64,000 bases of DNA from NCBI GenBank assembly GCA_030710605.1, contig CP092872.1, forward strand, positions 97,722,874-97,786,873. The letters run 5' to 3'. Source of the stretch: Cordylochernes scorpioides (Eukaryota > Arthropoda > Arachnida > Pseudoscorpiones > Chernetidae). The number at the start of each line of letters is the position of its first letter. Positions within the stretch are counted from its first letter, which is position 1. A program made the position numbers and the translations under genes. Below, piece by piece: positions 1-11,235 of this stretch. The notes under the pieces were generated by a model that had not been told where the DNA came from, made no database searches, and saw nothing but the letters and a program-made list of their open reading frames with translations.

Positions 1-332
1 CCGGGGACGGCCACGGCGGAGTCCACGGCTCCTACGGCTACGTGGACGCCCACGGCATCAAGCGGCACGTGGACTACGTGGCGGACCACCACGGCTTCCG
101 TGCCCACGTCAAGACCAACGAGCCGGGGACCGCTGACCAGGATCCCGCTGCTGTTCATCTAGAACACCACGGTCATCATGGTCATCATCACGGCCACCAT
201 CATCATGATCATCATCACGGTCATCACCACGGTCATCATCATGGTCACCACCATGGTTATCATCACGGCTACCACCACCACGGTCATCATCATGGACATC
301 ACCATGGTTACCATCATGGCCATCATTTCTAA
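1..332 (+). CDS. Histidine-rich RR-type cuticular protein, copy 1 (3' part of exon 3)
   Basis: This is the 3' part of the last exon of a secreted structural cuticle protein; the 5' part lies outside the window. The visible frame starts within SGDGHGG, runs through the Rebers-Riddiford core (GSYGYVDAHG, then HVDYVADHHGFRAHV) and the extension KTNEPGTADQDPAA, and ends in a His-Gly tail terminating GHHF and a TAA stop at 330-332. The tail of this copy is unusual in carrying three Gly-Tyr units. A polyadenylation signal AATAAA follows at 441. The coding part is very GC-rich until the tail, in sharp contrast to the AT-rich flank. The frame and domain match five complete copies downstream, so the assignment is secure although the gene is cut by the window edge. 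Confidence 0.9.
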   Translation, partial: GDGHGGVHGSYGYVDAHGIKRHVDYVADHHGFRAHVKTNEPGTADQDPAAVHLEHHGHHGHHHGHHHHDHHHGHHHGHHHGHHHGYHHGYHHHGHHHGHHHGYHHGHHF

Positions 333-1229
333 ACATCAATTATTATTCCCAGCGCTCGTGTGGGTGAAAAAGGAATCCTGTTGATTGATTCATAAACCAT
401 TGCCCTCATATGGCTACAAACAATGTAATATCTTGTATGGAATAAAAAATAAACTTTGAATATTCCTCTATATCATGCTCGTTTCATATCTCATTTGTCA
501 TCTAAATGTTTTCAGTTTCTCGGGGATCGTGTGAAAGAAGGTTGTTTAGTTTTGTTCTCTCACATAACAATAATTGAAATTACATCAAGGGAGGATTTAG
601 TATTCAAACACCTGTCTTAATAACTTTCATAACATCCTTAAATTATTTAGGTTAACACACAAAAAAGGATATTTTAAAACAAAGTTGAATTCTTCACCTG
701 ATTTTGTAGAATAAACAAAATACTCTTTAGGTTTGTTAACTTGAGCACGCAGGAATTTCCCAATGTGGATTTGAATTTGGGTCTTGAATGTCATCAGTGT
801 GAACCGCCATGTCACAAACCCCATGTTTTATAATGTAAATTCACAATGTACTGGCAAAGTCTTTGTCTATCAGTTAACATTTGCACATGAAGAGAAACAG
901 CCATTATTGCCAAACAATCCCTTAGAGCTAATAGTCTATAGAGAACATATTTACACGATCCACAATTAACTCCAGTTTCACCACCGTGGAATAATCAGTT
1001 TGTATGAATGCTGCAGATTTCAAATATTTATTTCACATATTAATTTTAAATTTTGTTTTTAATATCAATGATATACATATATATATCTTAAAAAAGGCAT
1101 TTATTACAATGAAAATATCTTTATTTAACAATATTTCAGTTTGCTGCACACGACATCAAGCTACAACAAATTTATTTACATATTTTCACACCATTACCAA
1201 ATTTGGAGTTTCATCAACTGAATATTTGA
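333..1229. other. 3' UTR of copy 1, then AT-rich intergenic DNA
   Basis: AATAAA signals at about 441-452 mark the likely end of the copy 1 transcript. Beyond this I see only AT-rich sequence with short chance frames and no recognisable gene. Confidence 0.5.
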
Positions 1230-1500
1230 ATCTAATATGTGCCTTGGAATTCGGTGGACGAGTAGTCAAATCTATTTGTTCTCAACTGCTACGATCAAGG
1301 ATCGAATCCCGCATTGGGCGCTTTTTTCCAATTAAACCAAAGCTACAAATGCCTTCATATTCTTGCATAGGCAATTCTACCTGAGAATACAAGTAGCCGA
1401 AAACAGCTCTATCACACCTGTAAGTGCAAAATTGAACTGTTTTTCAAATTTCAAATTGAAAACTAATATAATCGCTTCCTTTCATAAATATTGTTGCATA
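1230..1500 (+). repeat. tRNA-derived SINE, degenerate copy
   Basis: A tRNA-like head includes a box-B-type stretch GGATCGAATCCCGC near 1298, followed by a body ending in a conserved segment (ACCTGTAAGTGCAAAATTGA). The same order recurs near 13600-13935, 43862-44150 and 45095-45190. This indicates a pol III-type SINE family. Confidence 0.5.
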
Positions 1501-1689
1501 GGAAAAATAAATGTGAATTTAATTAATTATTATTCGGTACCTAATGTGGAAATACTTGAATAGAAAAGAAATTAATACAAATTTGTTTTGATCAAAGAGT
1601 ATGATGTTTTATAAAAATGTCGAATAGGCTTACACACAAGAGTTAAGCTGAAATTCTGACAATAGGAAAAACAACAATAGGGGATAAAT

Positions 1690-2900
1690 TCATATCTAGA
1701 TAAATGGGAGAAATTTAAACAATTGACACAGAAGAAATTTACGCCTTCAATGTATATGGAGAAATGAAATAAATACAATATATGTCCTTATATATAGGAG
1801 AAATTTAAATTCACATATGAAAGAAATTTAATTGAACATACATAGAAGAAATTTATATCCACAAACGAGAAAAATTGAAATCAACATACATGAGAGAATT
1901 TTACATCGACACGAGAGAAATGGAAATAAACATAAATTGGAAAAAATGATATACCCACATGAGAGATATTTAAATGAATTACACGGGAGAAATTCATATC
2001 CACAAACGAGTGAAATTGAAATCAACATACATGGAAAAAATGTATATACACGCATAGGATGATTGAATCAAACATACACAGGAGAAGATGGCGCAAGCCA
2101 TCAGCAACTTTCAGTTGCACGATATAGAGATGCCTTTATCCCAGTAGAATATCACATTTGTACTAATTTTTCAGAGGAGAAATACGTATCCACACACGAG
2201 AGAAATTGATATCAACATATATGAGATAATTTTACATTCATACATGAGAGAAAATAAATTAAAACATATGTACCTGGGAAAAGTTTATGTGAACATACTT
2301 TGGAGAATATTATGTCTACATCAATGACTAGTTCACATTAAAAAACATTGGAAAGGTTAACATGAACATATATTTTAGAAATTTATGTGTGTAAATGAAT
2401 TTTATGATATTTATGTCAACAGCAATAGAAGATATTCACTTTAACATATATGGAAGATATTTTGTCAACACTTTCTCGCACATGGAAAACATTTGCAAAC
2501 AACATAGGACATATTTTACAACACGCATAAAACATATTTTACATCACCCATGGGTAAATGTTTACAACATACATTTGGGATATATTTTATGAAATACATG
2601 ATAAATATTTTATAACACATACGGAAAAATATGCCATTTATACAAGGAAAAAATATGTAATTAACACATATGGTAAAAATTATGTCAACAAATAGGAAAA
2701 TTTAATACGGGAGAAATTTCAACAACAGACACAATAAATTTAGGCCGTCAATGTATATGGAAAAATTTAGGAGTAAAAAAAAAGGGAAAATTATATGATA
2801 GGGCTTGAAGAGATATTTTTGTAAAAGCATATGGAATATATCACACATTAGAGATATTTACTTCATAAATAAATATAGTAGAAATTTATTATTTATTGGT
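1690..2900. repeat. Degenerate ~20-25-bp tandem repeat region
   Basis: Imperfect units resembling GAGAGAAATTTA followed by ATCAACATACAT recur for about 1.2 kb, with the clearest run at 1780-2060 and weaker traces to about 2900. Units are diverged and of variable length. Short open frames in it (for example 1832-2062) are His/Glu/Arg-rich only because of the repeat. Confidence 0.5.
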
Positions 2901-2989
2901 GCATCAATAATAAATGATATATTTTAATATGAAAAAATGAGAGAAAACATAATTTTTATAATTTAAATAAATTTTTCGGGAAGCCACTA

Positions 2990-3307
2990 GGATCAAAAAA
3001 TATTTTTGGTCGCAGTGGTACAGCCTACTCCACGCTGACGAGCGCCAAAAGCGCGAAACGCGTTCGTGGATGGCTTTTCTTGATATATCAAGAAATGGGG
3101 TTAACCAAATATCACGGAGCAAGCTAAATAAACGTTTAGTTTATTCTTGCTCCAATAGATGGCGCTCTGCCATCTAAAAAAGTACATGTGCTCGTGGTCA
3201 GGAGATGCCTTCTTTATTTTTAATATCAACACCTGACCCATTTATCTTTTATTTTTTCTATTGTTTTTTCATGTATATATATATATATTCGTGGATGGCT
3301 TTTCTTG
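2990..3307. repeat. Dispersed repeat, interrupted by Helitron cluster
   Basis: This stretch carries GGTCGCAGTGGTACAGCC, then a TTTCTTGATATATCAAGAAA palindrome and ATGGCGCTCTGCCATCT. Related pieces occur at 6005-6160 (after the Helitron cluster), 15490-15625 and 60470-60545. The family is not recognised. Confidence 0.4.
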
Positions 3308-3659
3308 TCTATATATATAAAATTGAATGTCTGTATGTCTGTCTGTTTGTTTGTTTGTTTGTACTCTATAGATTCAAAAACCATACATCCAATCGCCGTG
3401 AAATTTTGGGATATTATTAGGTATATCACCGGGAAGGTTTTTGAAAAATAATATCATGAATATCTTGAATATCCTTAGAGTTACTTGCAGATTTGTAGAT
3501 TTAACTCGCAAGCAGCGCCCCCATTGTGACGATGTTAACAAGTTTTCTTATCACTAAGTTTGTTATCTTAAACATTATTTATCAAAAGTAAGATTATCTC
3601 AGGATGACACGGCAATGTGACACGGGAAAAAATGTTCACTAGATAACTCTATGATTTTC

Positions 3660-5403
3660 TATATGATATAAAAAGCCAACAATGAAGAGTGAATGTAATA
3701 TAAAAAGCCAACAATGAAGAATGAATGTAAGATAAAAAGCCAACAATGAAGAGTGAATGTAATATAAAAAGCCAACAATGAAGAGTGAATGTAAGATAAA
3801 AAGCCAACAATGAATAGTGAATCTATATATATAAAAATGAATGTATGTGTGTCTGTTTGTTTGTCCTTTATGCCTGACCAAACCACTCATTGGATCGCCA
3901 TGAAACTTTGGGAAGTTATTTAGTATAGTACTGGGAAGGTTTCTAGCAAATAAATTTTTGAAATAACTTTTCGCCTAGAAATAATCAAGATAAATATTCT
4001 AATTTATCTGTTATAATTCAACAATCTGCTCTAAATATTATCATGATGATACGATGATTTTGTAATGTAGAAAATTAGGAAAGACAAAATTCAGGATGAC
4101 ACGGCAATTTATTTGAGACAAGAATAATGATACAATTCAAAGGCAAGATACTATTCCTTTAACTTCCAATTACCGAGGGAACCAATTAATATTGATTTTA
4201 TTCAACTTATCGAGTATTTTTCAAGGGACCGGGAAAAAATGTTCACTTTATCGAGAGATTCGTTAAACAAACCTTTACTCGGGTAAAACCCGGGCGAAGC
4301 CGGGTACATCCATACAAGAATAATGATACAATTCCAAGGCAAGATACTATTCCTTTAACTTCCAATTACCGAGGGAACCAATTAATATTGATTTTATTCA
4401 ACTTATCGAGTATTTTTCAAGGGACCGGGAAAAAAATGTTCACTTTATCGAGAGATTCGTTAGACAAACTTTTACTCGGGTAAAACCCGGGCGAAGCCGG
4501 GTACGTCCGCTAGTGTAATATAAAAAGCCAACAATGAAGAATGAATGTAAGATAAAAAGCCAACAATGAAGAGTAAATATAATATAAAAAGCCAACAATG
4601 AAAAATGAATGTAAGATAAAAAGCCAACAATGAAAAGTAAATATAATATAAAAAGCCAACAATGAAGAGTGAATGTAAGATAAAAAGCCAACAATGAAGA
4701 GTAAATGTAATATAAAAAGCCAACAGAGTGAATGTAAGATAAAAAGCCAACAATGAAGAGTGAATGTAATATAAAAAGCCAACAATGAAGAATGAATGTA
4801 AGATAAAAAGCCAACAATGAAGAGTGAATGTAATATAAAAAGCCAACAATGAAGAATGAATGTAAGATAAAAAGCCAACAATGAAGAGTGAATGTAAGAT
4901 AAAAAGCCAACAATGAAGAGTAAATGTAATATAAATAGCCAACAATGAAGAATGAATGTAAGATAAAAAGCCAACAAAGAAGAGTAAATATAATATAAAA
5001 AGCCAACAATGAAGAGTGAATGTAAGATAAAAAGCAAACAATGAAGAGTAAATGTAAGATAAAAAGCCAACAATGAAGAGTGAATGTAATATAAAAAGCC
5101 AACAATGAAGAATGAATGTAAGATAAAAAGCCAACAATGAAGAATGAATGTAAGATAAAAAGCCAACAATGAAGAGTGAATGTAATATAAAAAGCCAACA
5201 ATGAAGAATGAATGTAAGATAAAAACCAACAATGAAAAGTGAATGTAAGATAAAAAGCCAACAATGAAGAGTAAATGTAATATAAAAAGCCAACAATGAA
5301 GAATGAATGTAAGATAAAAAGCCAACAATGAAGAGTAAATATAATATAAAAAGCCAACAATGAAGAGTGAATGTAAGATAAAAAGCCAACAATGAAGAGT
5401 AAA
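3660..5403 (+). repeat. 32-bp minisatellite array (interrupted)
   Basis: About 5 units (3660-3821) and about 28 units (4514-5403) of a 32-bp repeat share the core AAAAAGCCAACAATGAAGA. Two unit variants, AATATAAAAAG and AAGATAAAAAG, alternate over much of the array, giving a 64-bp higher-order period. The complement strand is stop-free in all three frames, producing long spurious frames with a 32-residue peptide period. The array is split by the Helitron at 3822-4513. Confidence 0.85.
3822..4513 (+). mobile_element. Non-autonomous Helitron inserted in the minisatellite
   Basis: The element begins TCTATATATATAAAAATGAA and ends GGGTACGTCCGCTAG. It sits exactly between A (3821) and T (4514), the classical Helitron AT target. 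Joining the flanks restores a normal minisatellite unit. The 3' terminal portion is present twice (hairpins ending near 4304 and 4503), so the element carries a tandemly duplicated terminus. It has no coding capacity. Confidence 0.8.
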
Positions 5404-6004
5404 TCTATATATATAAAATTGAATGTCTGTCTGTCTGTCTGTTTGTTTGTTTGTTTGTACTCTATAGATTCAAAACCCATACATCCAATCGCCGTGAAAA
5501 TTTGGGATATTATTAGGTATATCACCGGGAAGGTTTTTGAAAAATAATTTCATGAATATCTTGAATAACCTTAGAGTTACTTGCAGATTTGTAGATTTAA
5601 CTCGCAAGCAGCGCCCCCATTGTGACGATGATAACAAGTTTTCTTATCACTAAGTTTGTTATCTTAAATATTATTTATCAAAAGTAAGATTATCTCAGGA
5701 TGACACGGCAATTTATTTGCGACAAGAATTATGATACAATTCCAAGGCGGAGATACTATTCCTTTAACTTCCAATTACCGAGGGAACCAATTAATATTGA
5801 TTTTATTCAACTTATCGAGTATTTCTCAAGGGACCGGGAAAAATGTTCACTTGATAAAACTATGATTTTCTAATGTAGAAAATTAAGAAAGACAAAATTC
5901 AGGATGACAAGACACACAGGGACCGGGAAAAAAAATGTTCACTTTATTCGTTAGACAAACATTCACTCGGGTAAAACCCGGGCGAAGTCGGGCGGGTCCG
6001 CTAG
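5404..6004 (+). mobile_element. Non-autonomous Helitron, family with GCGCCCCCATTGTGACGATG
   Basis: It starts TCTATATATATAAAATTGAA after an A in the last minisatellite unit and ends at CTAG 6001-6004 after a GC-rich hairpin. The central part includes GCAAGCAGCGCCCCCATTGT, also present at about 3510 and in the reverse composite near 31260 and 32690. Confidence 0.7.
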
Positions 6005-6160
6005 TTTTATCAATAAATTGGGTTGGCCAAATATCAGAAAACAGGTTAAATCAATGAATACTTGATTTCTGTCCACTAGATGGCGCTCTGCCTTCTGAAA
6101 AGTACATAGGCTCCTGGTCAGGATATGCCATTTTTTATTTTAATATATATCTTCATAATT

Positions 6161-6867
6161 TACTGCCAAAATCTCTCCGTAGAAAATGCGGTCTTCTATA
6201 AAATTCTCTATTTTGAATGAAAATTCAATTTAAAATTCCCCTTGTTGTATTTTAAAACGAAACTAATCAGAAATATAATAATGTCACAATATAAAATATT
6301 AAGAAAGCTTAAGCAACATCAGAATAATCAGTATAATTACCTCCCTTTCAGGGATTCCTCAAATTGAATCTAAAACACTTACAGCTTTAAGCAAACAATG
6401 TATAGATAAATTAGTATGCTTATAATGGAATTATTCAAAGCTATTTCTTTAGAATATAAGAAAGAATTTCTATACCATTAGTGATCTGAATATATATAAA
6501 ATAAGATTTAGGAAGGCTTGATGATGATTGTTATCCTCACCAGCGATTTGTCTAATCTATCAATCATTGAAACTACTGCATTGTTCATTCTCCTTACATA
6601 TTTGGAATTTAAAACTTTATTCTTGACGATGTTTTACCAAAATTACGAATATCAAAAATTCGAATTCATACTATATAAGCTCAATAAACAGGGGAAAATG
6701 GTTATAGCAATTTGAACAAATTAATTTGGAGAAATTACCAGCAAGATTTCACATTGGGAAGAGCCAAAATTTATAAAATTTAGTAATTTTCACTGATTGT
6801 AAATATTTGTCCTAAATTATCAGAAATTAAGTGCTGAAAATGGCGCATTATGTTATGAATTTCAATA
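6161..6867. other. AT-rich intergenic DNA
   Basis: No gene is recognised. Short frames such as 6518-6715 have no recognisable domain and AT-biased composition typical of chance frames. Confidence 0.4.
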
Positions 6868-9010
6868 TTATTTATTTATTTATTTATCAAATCAGACGCA
6901 ATATCCCTACAAGGGATGCTTGCGTCAATAACAACACTAAATTCAGATACTATATTACATTAAAAAAAAATAAATAATTACAAGATTTGAAAAGATAAGA
7001 AAGAGGACATTAAAATCATTCTTGATTTTACATCACAACCAACAAAATAAACAAACCAAAAAATATATATATACAAATAGGTAATAATTAAGGTTTTTTC
7101 AACCAAGAGAGAAAATCAAAGATATATTTACAGAATTTTCTAAATTTAAAATACGAGTCCTTACTATTTACAAACATAAAAAGATCCTTGTATTCGATGT
7201 TTTCCCGGTTTCTGTAGTTCTGGAAGATTGGGCACTCAAGAAGCAGATGACTGGAATCCTGCTTTCTCTTTCCACATAAACATCCTGGATCGTCTATAGC
7301 TCCTATTCGAAACAGAAAATCTCCGAAATTTCCATGACCAGTAACGAATTGCACATTGTAAGAGTCAGGGCGGAAATATTTTGGTTATTTAGGTCTAATT
7401 AGCGTCTTATACAAAATTAACCTTTTATTAGAGTTTATACCCCATATTTTGCCGCTGAGGGAAAAAAGCAGATTTTTCATGCGATGCGCCTTATGCAAAA
7501 TCTCATTGATGTGCGGGGTGAAATTTATTTTTGTTTTGAACCTATGATTAGATAATTTCATTCCCAAAATTTTGATTTCATTTGAAGGCTTTATGACGGT
7601 TTTTTGAAATTCCAGCTGGAACCTATGGAAATTGTGAAAGTGAATCAAGTTTGTTTTTTCTGGATTTATTTTAAACTTGTTTGAGCGACACCATTGAGTG
7701 ACATAGTTTAGGGTGTTCACTAACTCAGTTTTTAGACCCTCTAAATTATAATGCCAACATACAATAGAGATGTCGTCCGCGTAGCAAATAATTTCAGCGT
7801 TTGTAGATTTAAAATTCATTAAAATATCGTTTAGCAAGATGTTCCATAATAACGGTGACAGTGGACTACCCTGAGGACATCCCTTAGTAAGGTTTTTGGA
7901 GACCGTTTTGCCACCGTATGACAGACAAACTGTCCTTTTATTATTCAAATAGGATTGGATGATTTGAATCAGAGAGCTGGGAACGTTGTCTAAATCCATT
8001 CTTTTTATTATAGCTGGCCACCATGCATTATCAAAAGCCCCTGATAAGTCCACTGCGATCAACGCCGTCAGTTCTCTTTGCTTGTGTTCCAGAATAGTTT
8101 CAGTCAGCTCTTTCATAGCAGTAATTGTTGATTTATGCCTGGAGAAGCCATGTTGTCTATGACTCATCAAATTGTTTTCGTCATAAAAGGTAGTAAGTTT
8201 ATTTTTAATTACGTTTTCGAAAATTTTTGAAATGTTAGATAGCAAGGAAATTGGTCTGTAGCTTTTACTAACATCATAACTAGTTTTATCTCCTTTAGGA
8301 ATGATTTTCACAAAAGAGTTTTTCCAATAATCTGGGAAATATCCCAAACTTATACATTTTTCAAATATTTGATGGAGGATTATGGAAATCCTAGGGTAGG
8401 CGTATTTTATCATATTATTGCTAATATTATCTGATCCAGGTGCTTTCTTATATTTTTCAATAATACAATAATTGATTCGATATCTTTTAGGCTTATGATC
8501 ACTTTGTTTCTATTATTGTAGATTGGCGAGTAATATCTAGTTGCTTTGTGAAGTTCCTCCTCGGAAGAAATATCATCGTCCGGGAAAAGATCGTTCAATA
8601 AACTTTCCATTTTTGAAGTCCTAGCAAAATCCGGTGCGTTGTCTATCAATGGAATCCCTGTTGTGCTAAATGATGCTTTTAAGGTTTTGAAAGTTTTATA
8701 AGTGTTCCCAAATGGATTAGTTGATTCGTTTTCTTCGAGAAAGAATCTCCAGCTTTTAAGTTTTGCCTTGTTAATGGCTTTATTATATTTATTACGAGCA
8801 GCTTTAAAGAATTTTTCATTAATTATTTTGCCTCGCGCGCGCGCGCGATAGAATAAATTTCTTATATAATTAAAATCATTTTTCATTTTTTCAAGTTTAT
8901 TCGTCCACCACTTGAATTTAACTTTGTTTTTGTTTATGGTTGATTTTAACTTAAGGGATGCGTAAGCTGCTTCACTGATAATATCTGTGAGTTCTAAAAC
9001 AGCTCTTGTA
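6868..9010 (-). mobile_element. R1-like non-LTR retrotransposon, 5'-truncated
   Basis: A LINE lies on the minus strand with its 3' end at about 6868, marked by a TAAATAAATAAATAAATAA tail. Its 5' end is truncated near 9010, where TATATTGTATATATTG repeats begin. Reverse transcriptase and a C-terminal Cys/His motif are recognisable (see the pseudogene entry). No target duplication was identified. Confidence 0.75.
7088..9003 (-). pseudogene. R1-like reverse transcriptase, broken
   Basis: The frame opens near 9003 with a linker containing KFKWWTNKLEKMKN and runs to about 8440. There a one-base frame change within the KAPGSDN region moves reading to the next frame. That frame (8413-7385) carries RT motifs SYRPISLLS, LIAVDLSGAFDNAWWPAI, GCPQGSPLSPLLW and the catalytic YADD. 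The GAFDNAWWP block and the later TGHGNFGDFLFR plus CLCGKRKQ...HLLLECPIF zinc-knuckle are typical of the R1 clade. The frame stops near 7385 after LIRPK; sequence between this and the C-terminal motif (7354-7088) looks deleted. The copy is dead: 5'-truncated, with a frameshift and a deletion. Confidence 0.8.
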
Positions 9011-9265
9011 TATTGTATATATTGTATATATTCAAATATTTATACTGTAGGTTTACAAGGTATATACTGCATGTATACAATTTTATATTGTTTGTATACC
9101 GTTAAATAAAGCAGTTCCTTCTCAACTCGCTAAAAACCAAAGTAACAGAGAGTATAGCTTCATTATACCTTTTGAATTTCAAGGATTTTGCCAGCTAAAC
9201 ATTCAGATATGCTGACTTACATTCCTTCTATAAATGTTGACATTGAATTGTCACAAGGGGAGTTG

Positions 9266-9430
9266 ATGAGGGCGTCCAATCGACTTCTGAGAGTGGAATT
9301 AACCTTAATATTTCTCAGTGGAATTCGCGGGACAATCAGAGAATGGTACCAAGTCATTTAGCATCCAGTTCTAGGATTGTATATAGCAGGGGACGGCAGT
9401 CAGTTTACAGTAGCATTCGCACCTACAACT
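9266..9430 (+). promoter_or_regulatory. Promoter of cuticle gene copy 2
   Basis: A block conserved in five copies (CCAATCGACTTCTGAGAGTG, then GGACAATCAG and GGTACCAAGTCATT) precedes a TATATAG box at 9380. A CAGTAGCATTC block about 29 nt further on probably includes the start site. The start codon follows at 9431, so the 5' UTR is very short. Confidence 0.75.
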
Positions 9431-11119
9431 ATGTTCTCTAAGGTAAGTCACTTCAGCCTGGATGCAACTATGGGATACTGTACCAACCGTTGGGATTATC
9501 GCCAATAGAATGATATTTCCTAGAGTCTTTGAAAAGACATACTTAGTAAGCTCATTAATTAAATCGATAAATATATGGATTATTGTTAACATTTATTATA
9601 CACTCGCAAATGGCACCGAGTGTAGGAAATATTTTCAATTAGAAATATTATAATAAACTGGTGCCTCCTTCAACAGGTCCGAGTAGTCGAAAAGAATATT
9701 CCTCACAATTTTGAAAATACATAAGTTATCATTTATATGACGCTTTGTCAAATTACTTTATTAGAAAACAAACATAAAAACCTAGCTAAGTGTAAAATTT
9801 GTTTGTAATCTATAGCCATTTAATATAGCCACATATATTAACTTGAATCATTTGAATTATTTTTGCCTTTCTATCAATTGATTCTAATTTTCAAAACTCC
9901 TAGAGTCATAAAATGCTATAAAGCAAACTAGATAAGTTTATAGTGATATAAATGTGTAAGAATATTACATATAGAAAGTTTCTCTACATAAAATTTGAAT
10001 ATTAATAAACTTTAATAGATACACAAATATAATATTTTATTGAATGCATATAGTGTTCAAAATAAGCGATAATATCTTGAAAATCAAAATAAATCAGGAA
10101 ATAGAACGATATTGAAAAGTTGAGAGAAGCAACTTAATATATCACTAGGGTAATTAATCCCATTACCTTTAAGAAAATCACTAGATTCAGTGCTGATATT
10201 GAATTCATAAATTATATTTTATCTCCAATGCACCCTCTAGAATATTGTCAATGAAGTTGGGAAATTGTAAAAGATTTATTGCTGTTTCATCACAGAATGT
10301 GTAAGTGAAAAGGTATATTTTTCTAACAGAGAAGTTTATCTTTCTAATTTTCCCCGAGTGCGGTATGTGTCCAGCCAAGTGAAAAATTTCAACATGTAAA
10401 ATAAATTTAAACTAATTTTACAAGAATTTACACCGCTATAAACACGCCATTTGATGTGTTCTGCAGGTGATCGTCCTCTGCTTCCTTGCAGCTGTGGCCC
10501 TCGCCCTGCCCTTCCATCATCATCACGATGATCACCATCATCATCATGTAAGTTACACTTGGAATAACAGAGTAAAAGGACCTGTTTCAACGTTATTCTA
10601 AATTAATTAATGGCTACATTATATAATTTTCCTCTAGCTTTTCATTTGACAATAAGCTTTGGTGACTTTTTATTTTTTTAAAATAAAAAGTCACCAAAGC
10701 TTTTTTTAAGAGCAACTGAAGATTTTCTATTGCTGTGTCAGCACGCCCACCCGTACCACTTCGGCTACCACTCCCCCGACCACGGCGGACACCACTACCG
10801 CAAGGAGTCCGGGGACGGCCACGGCGGAGTCCACGGCTCCTACGGCTACGTTGACGCTCACGGCATCAAGCGGCACGTGGACTACGTGGCGGACCACCAC
10901 GGCTTCCGTGCCCACGTCAAGACCAACGAGCCGGGGACCGCTGACCAGGATCCCGCTGCTGTTCACCTAGAACACCACGGTCATCATGGTCATCATCACG
11001 GCCACCACCATCATGACCATCACCACGGTCATCATCATGGTCATCATCACGGCCACCACGATCATCATCACGGTCATCACCATGGTCATCATCACGGTCA
11101 CCATGGCCATCATTTCTAA
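9431..11119 (+). CDS. Histidine-rich RR-type cuticular protein, copy 2
   Basis: Three exons are supported by splice sites and phase-0 junctions: 9431-9442 (MFSK), 10467-10547 and 10742-11119, giving 156 residues. Residues 1-17 (MFSKVIVLCFLAAVALA) form a signal peptide, so the product is secreted. The patch HHHHDDHHHHH follows at 21-31. A Rebers-Riddiford chitin-binding domain lies at about 50-95 with aromatic residues at GSYGYVD, DYVAD and HGFRAHV. From about 108 the tail is almost only His and Gly with two Asp-flanked breaks, ending GHHF. The likely role is a chitin-bound, metal-coordinating cuticle matrix protein; metal binding is inferred from composition. Intron 1 is 1024 nt, with a conserved element near 9660; intron 2 is 194 nt and has a perfect hairpin. 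AATAAA lies at 11230. Confidence 0.92.
10654..10702. repeat. Perfect hairpin in intron 2 of copy 2
   Basis: Two 23-nt arms (10654-10676 and 10680-10702) are exact reverse complements separated by TTT. The hairpin ends 39 nt before the exon 3 acceptor. It was not seen in the equivalent introns of the other copies. Confidence 0.85.
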
Positions 11120-11235
11120 GCATCAAACACATATTATTTCTCTATTAAATCTTGGTTTATAGAGGAATTCAGTTGATTTATCAACATTGTGTTTGTTTAT
11201 AACTACAAATAATATAATTGAACCTCGACAATAAA

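Larger units (their letters stand above)
3308..6004 (+). mobile_element. Nested Helitron composite with minisatellite
   Basis: The cluster starts with a Helitron-type 5' end (TCTATATATATAAAATTGAA) and finishes with a Helitron-type 3' end: a CCCGGGCGAAGTCGGG hairpin, a short spacer and terminal CTAG at 6001-6004, followed by T. In order it holds a 5' module (3308-3660), a 32-bp minisatellite (3660-5403), a second complete Helitron inserted in the minisatellite (3822-4513), and another full unit (5404-6004). No Rep/helicase coding sequence is present, so it is non-autonomous. The left flank is G rather than the expected A, so that boundary is less certain. A similar 5' module, array and 3'-ended unit occur in reverse orientation at 30701-32887. 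Confidence 0.7.

Noticed and set aside
1832-2062. His/Glu/Arg-rich frame resembling zinc-finger linkers
   Set aside because: Cys pairs are missing and the similarity follows from the degenerate tandem repeat.
3660-5403. CRISPR-like regular repeats
   Set aside because: Units are contiguous with no unique spacers, and the DNA is eukaryotic; this is a minisatellite.
4440-5525. Long minus-strand open frames of up to 361 codons (also + strand 31854-32558)
   Set aside because: All three frames of that strand are open because a 32-bp stop-free unit is tandemly repeated; the peptides are rotated copies of one 32-residue period with no start context or domain.
8830-8848. (GC)n run as a possible Z-DNA regulatory site
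   Set aside because: It is a short run inside a dead LINE reading frame; no gene nearby depends on it.
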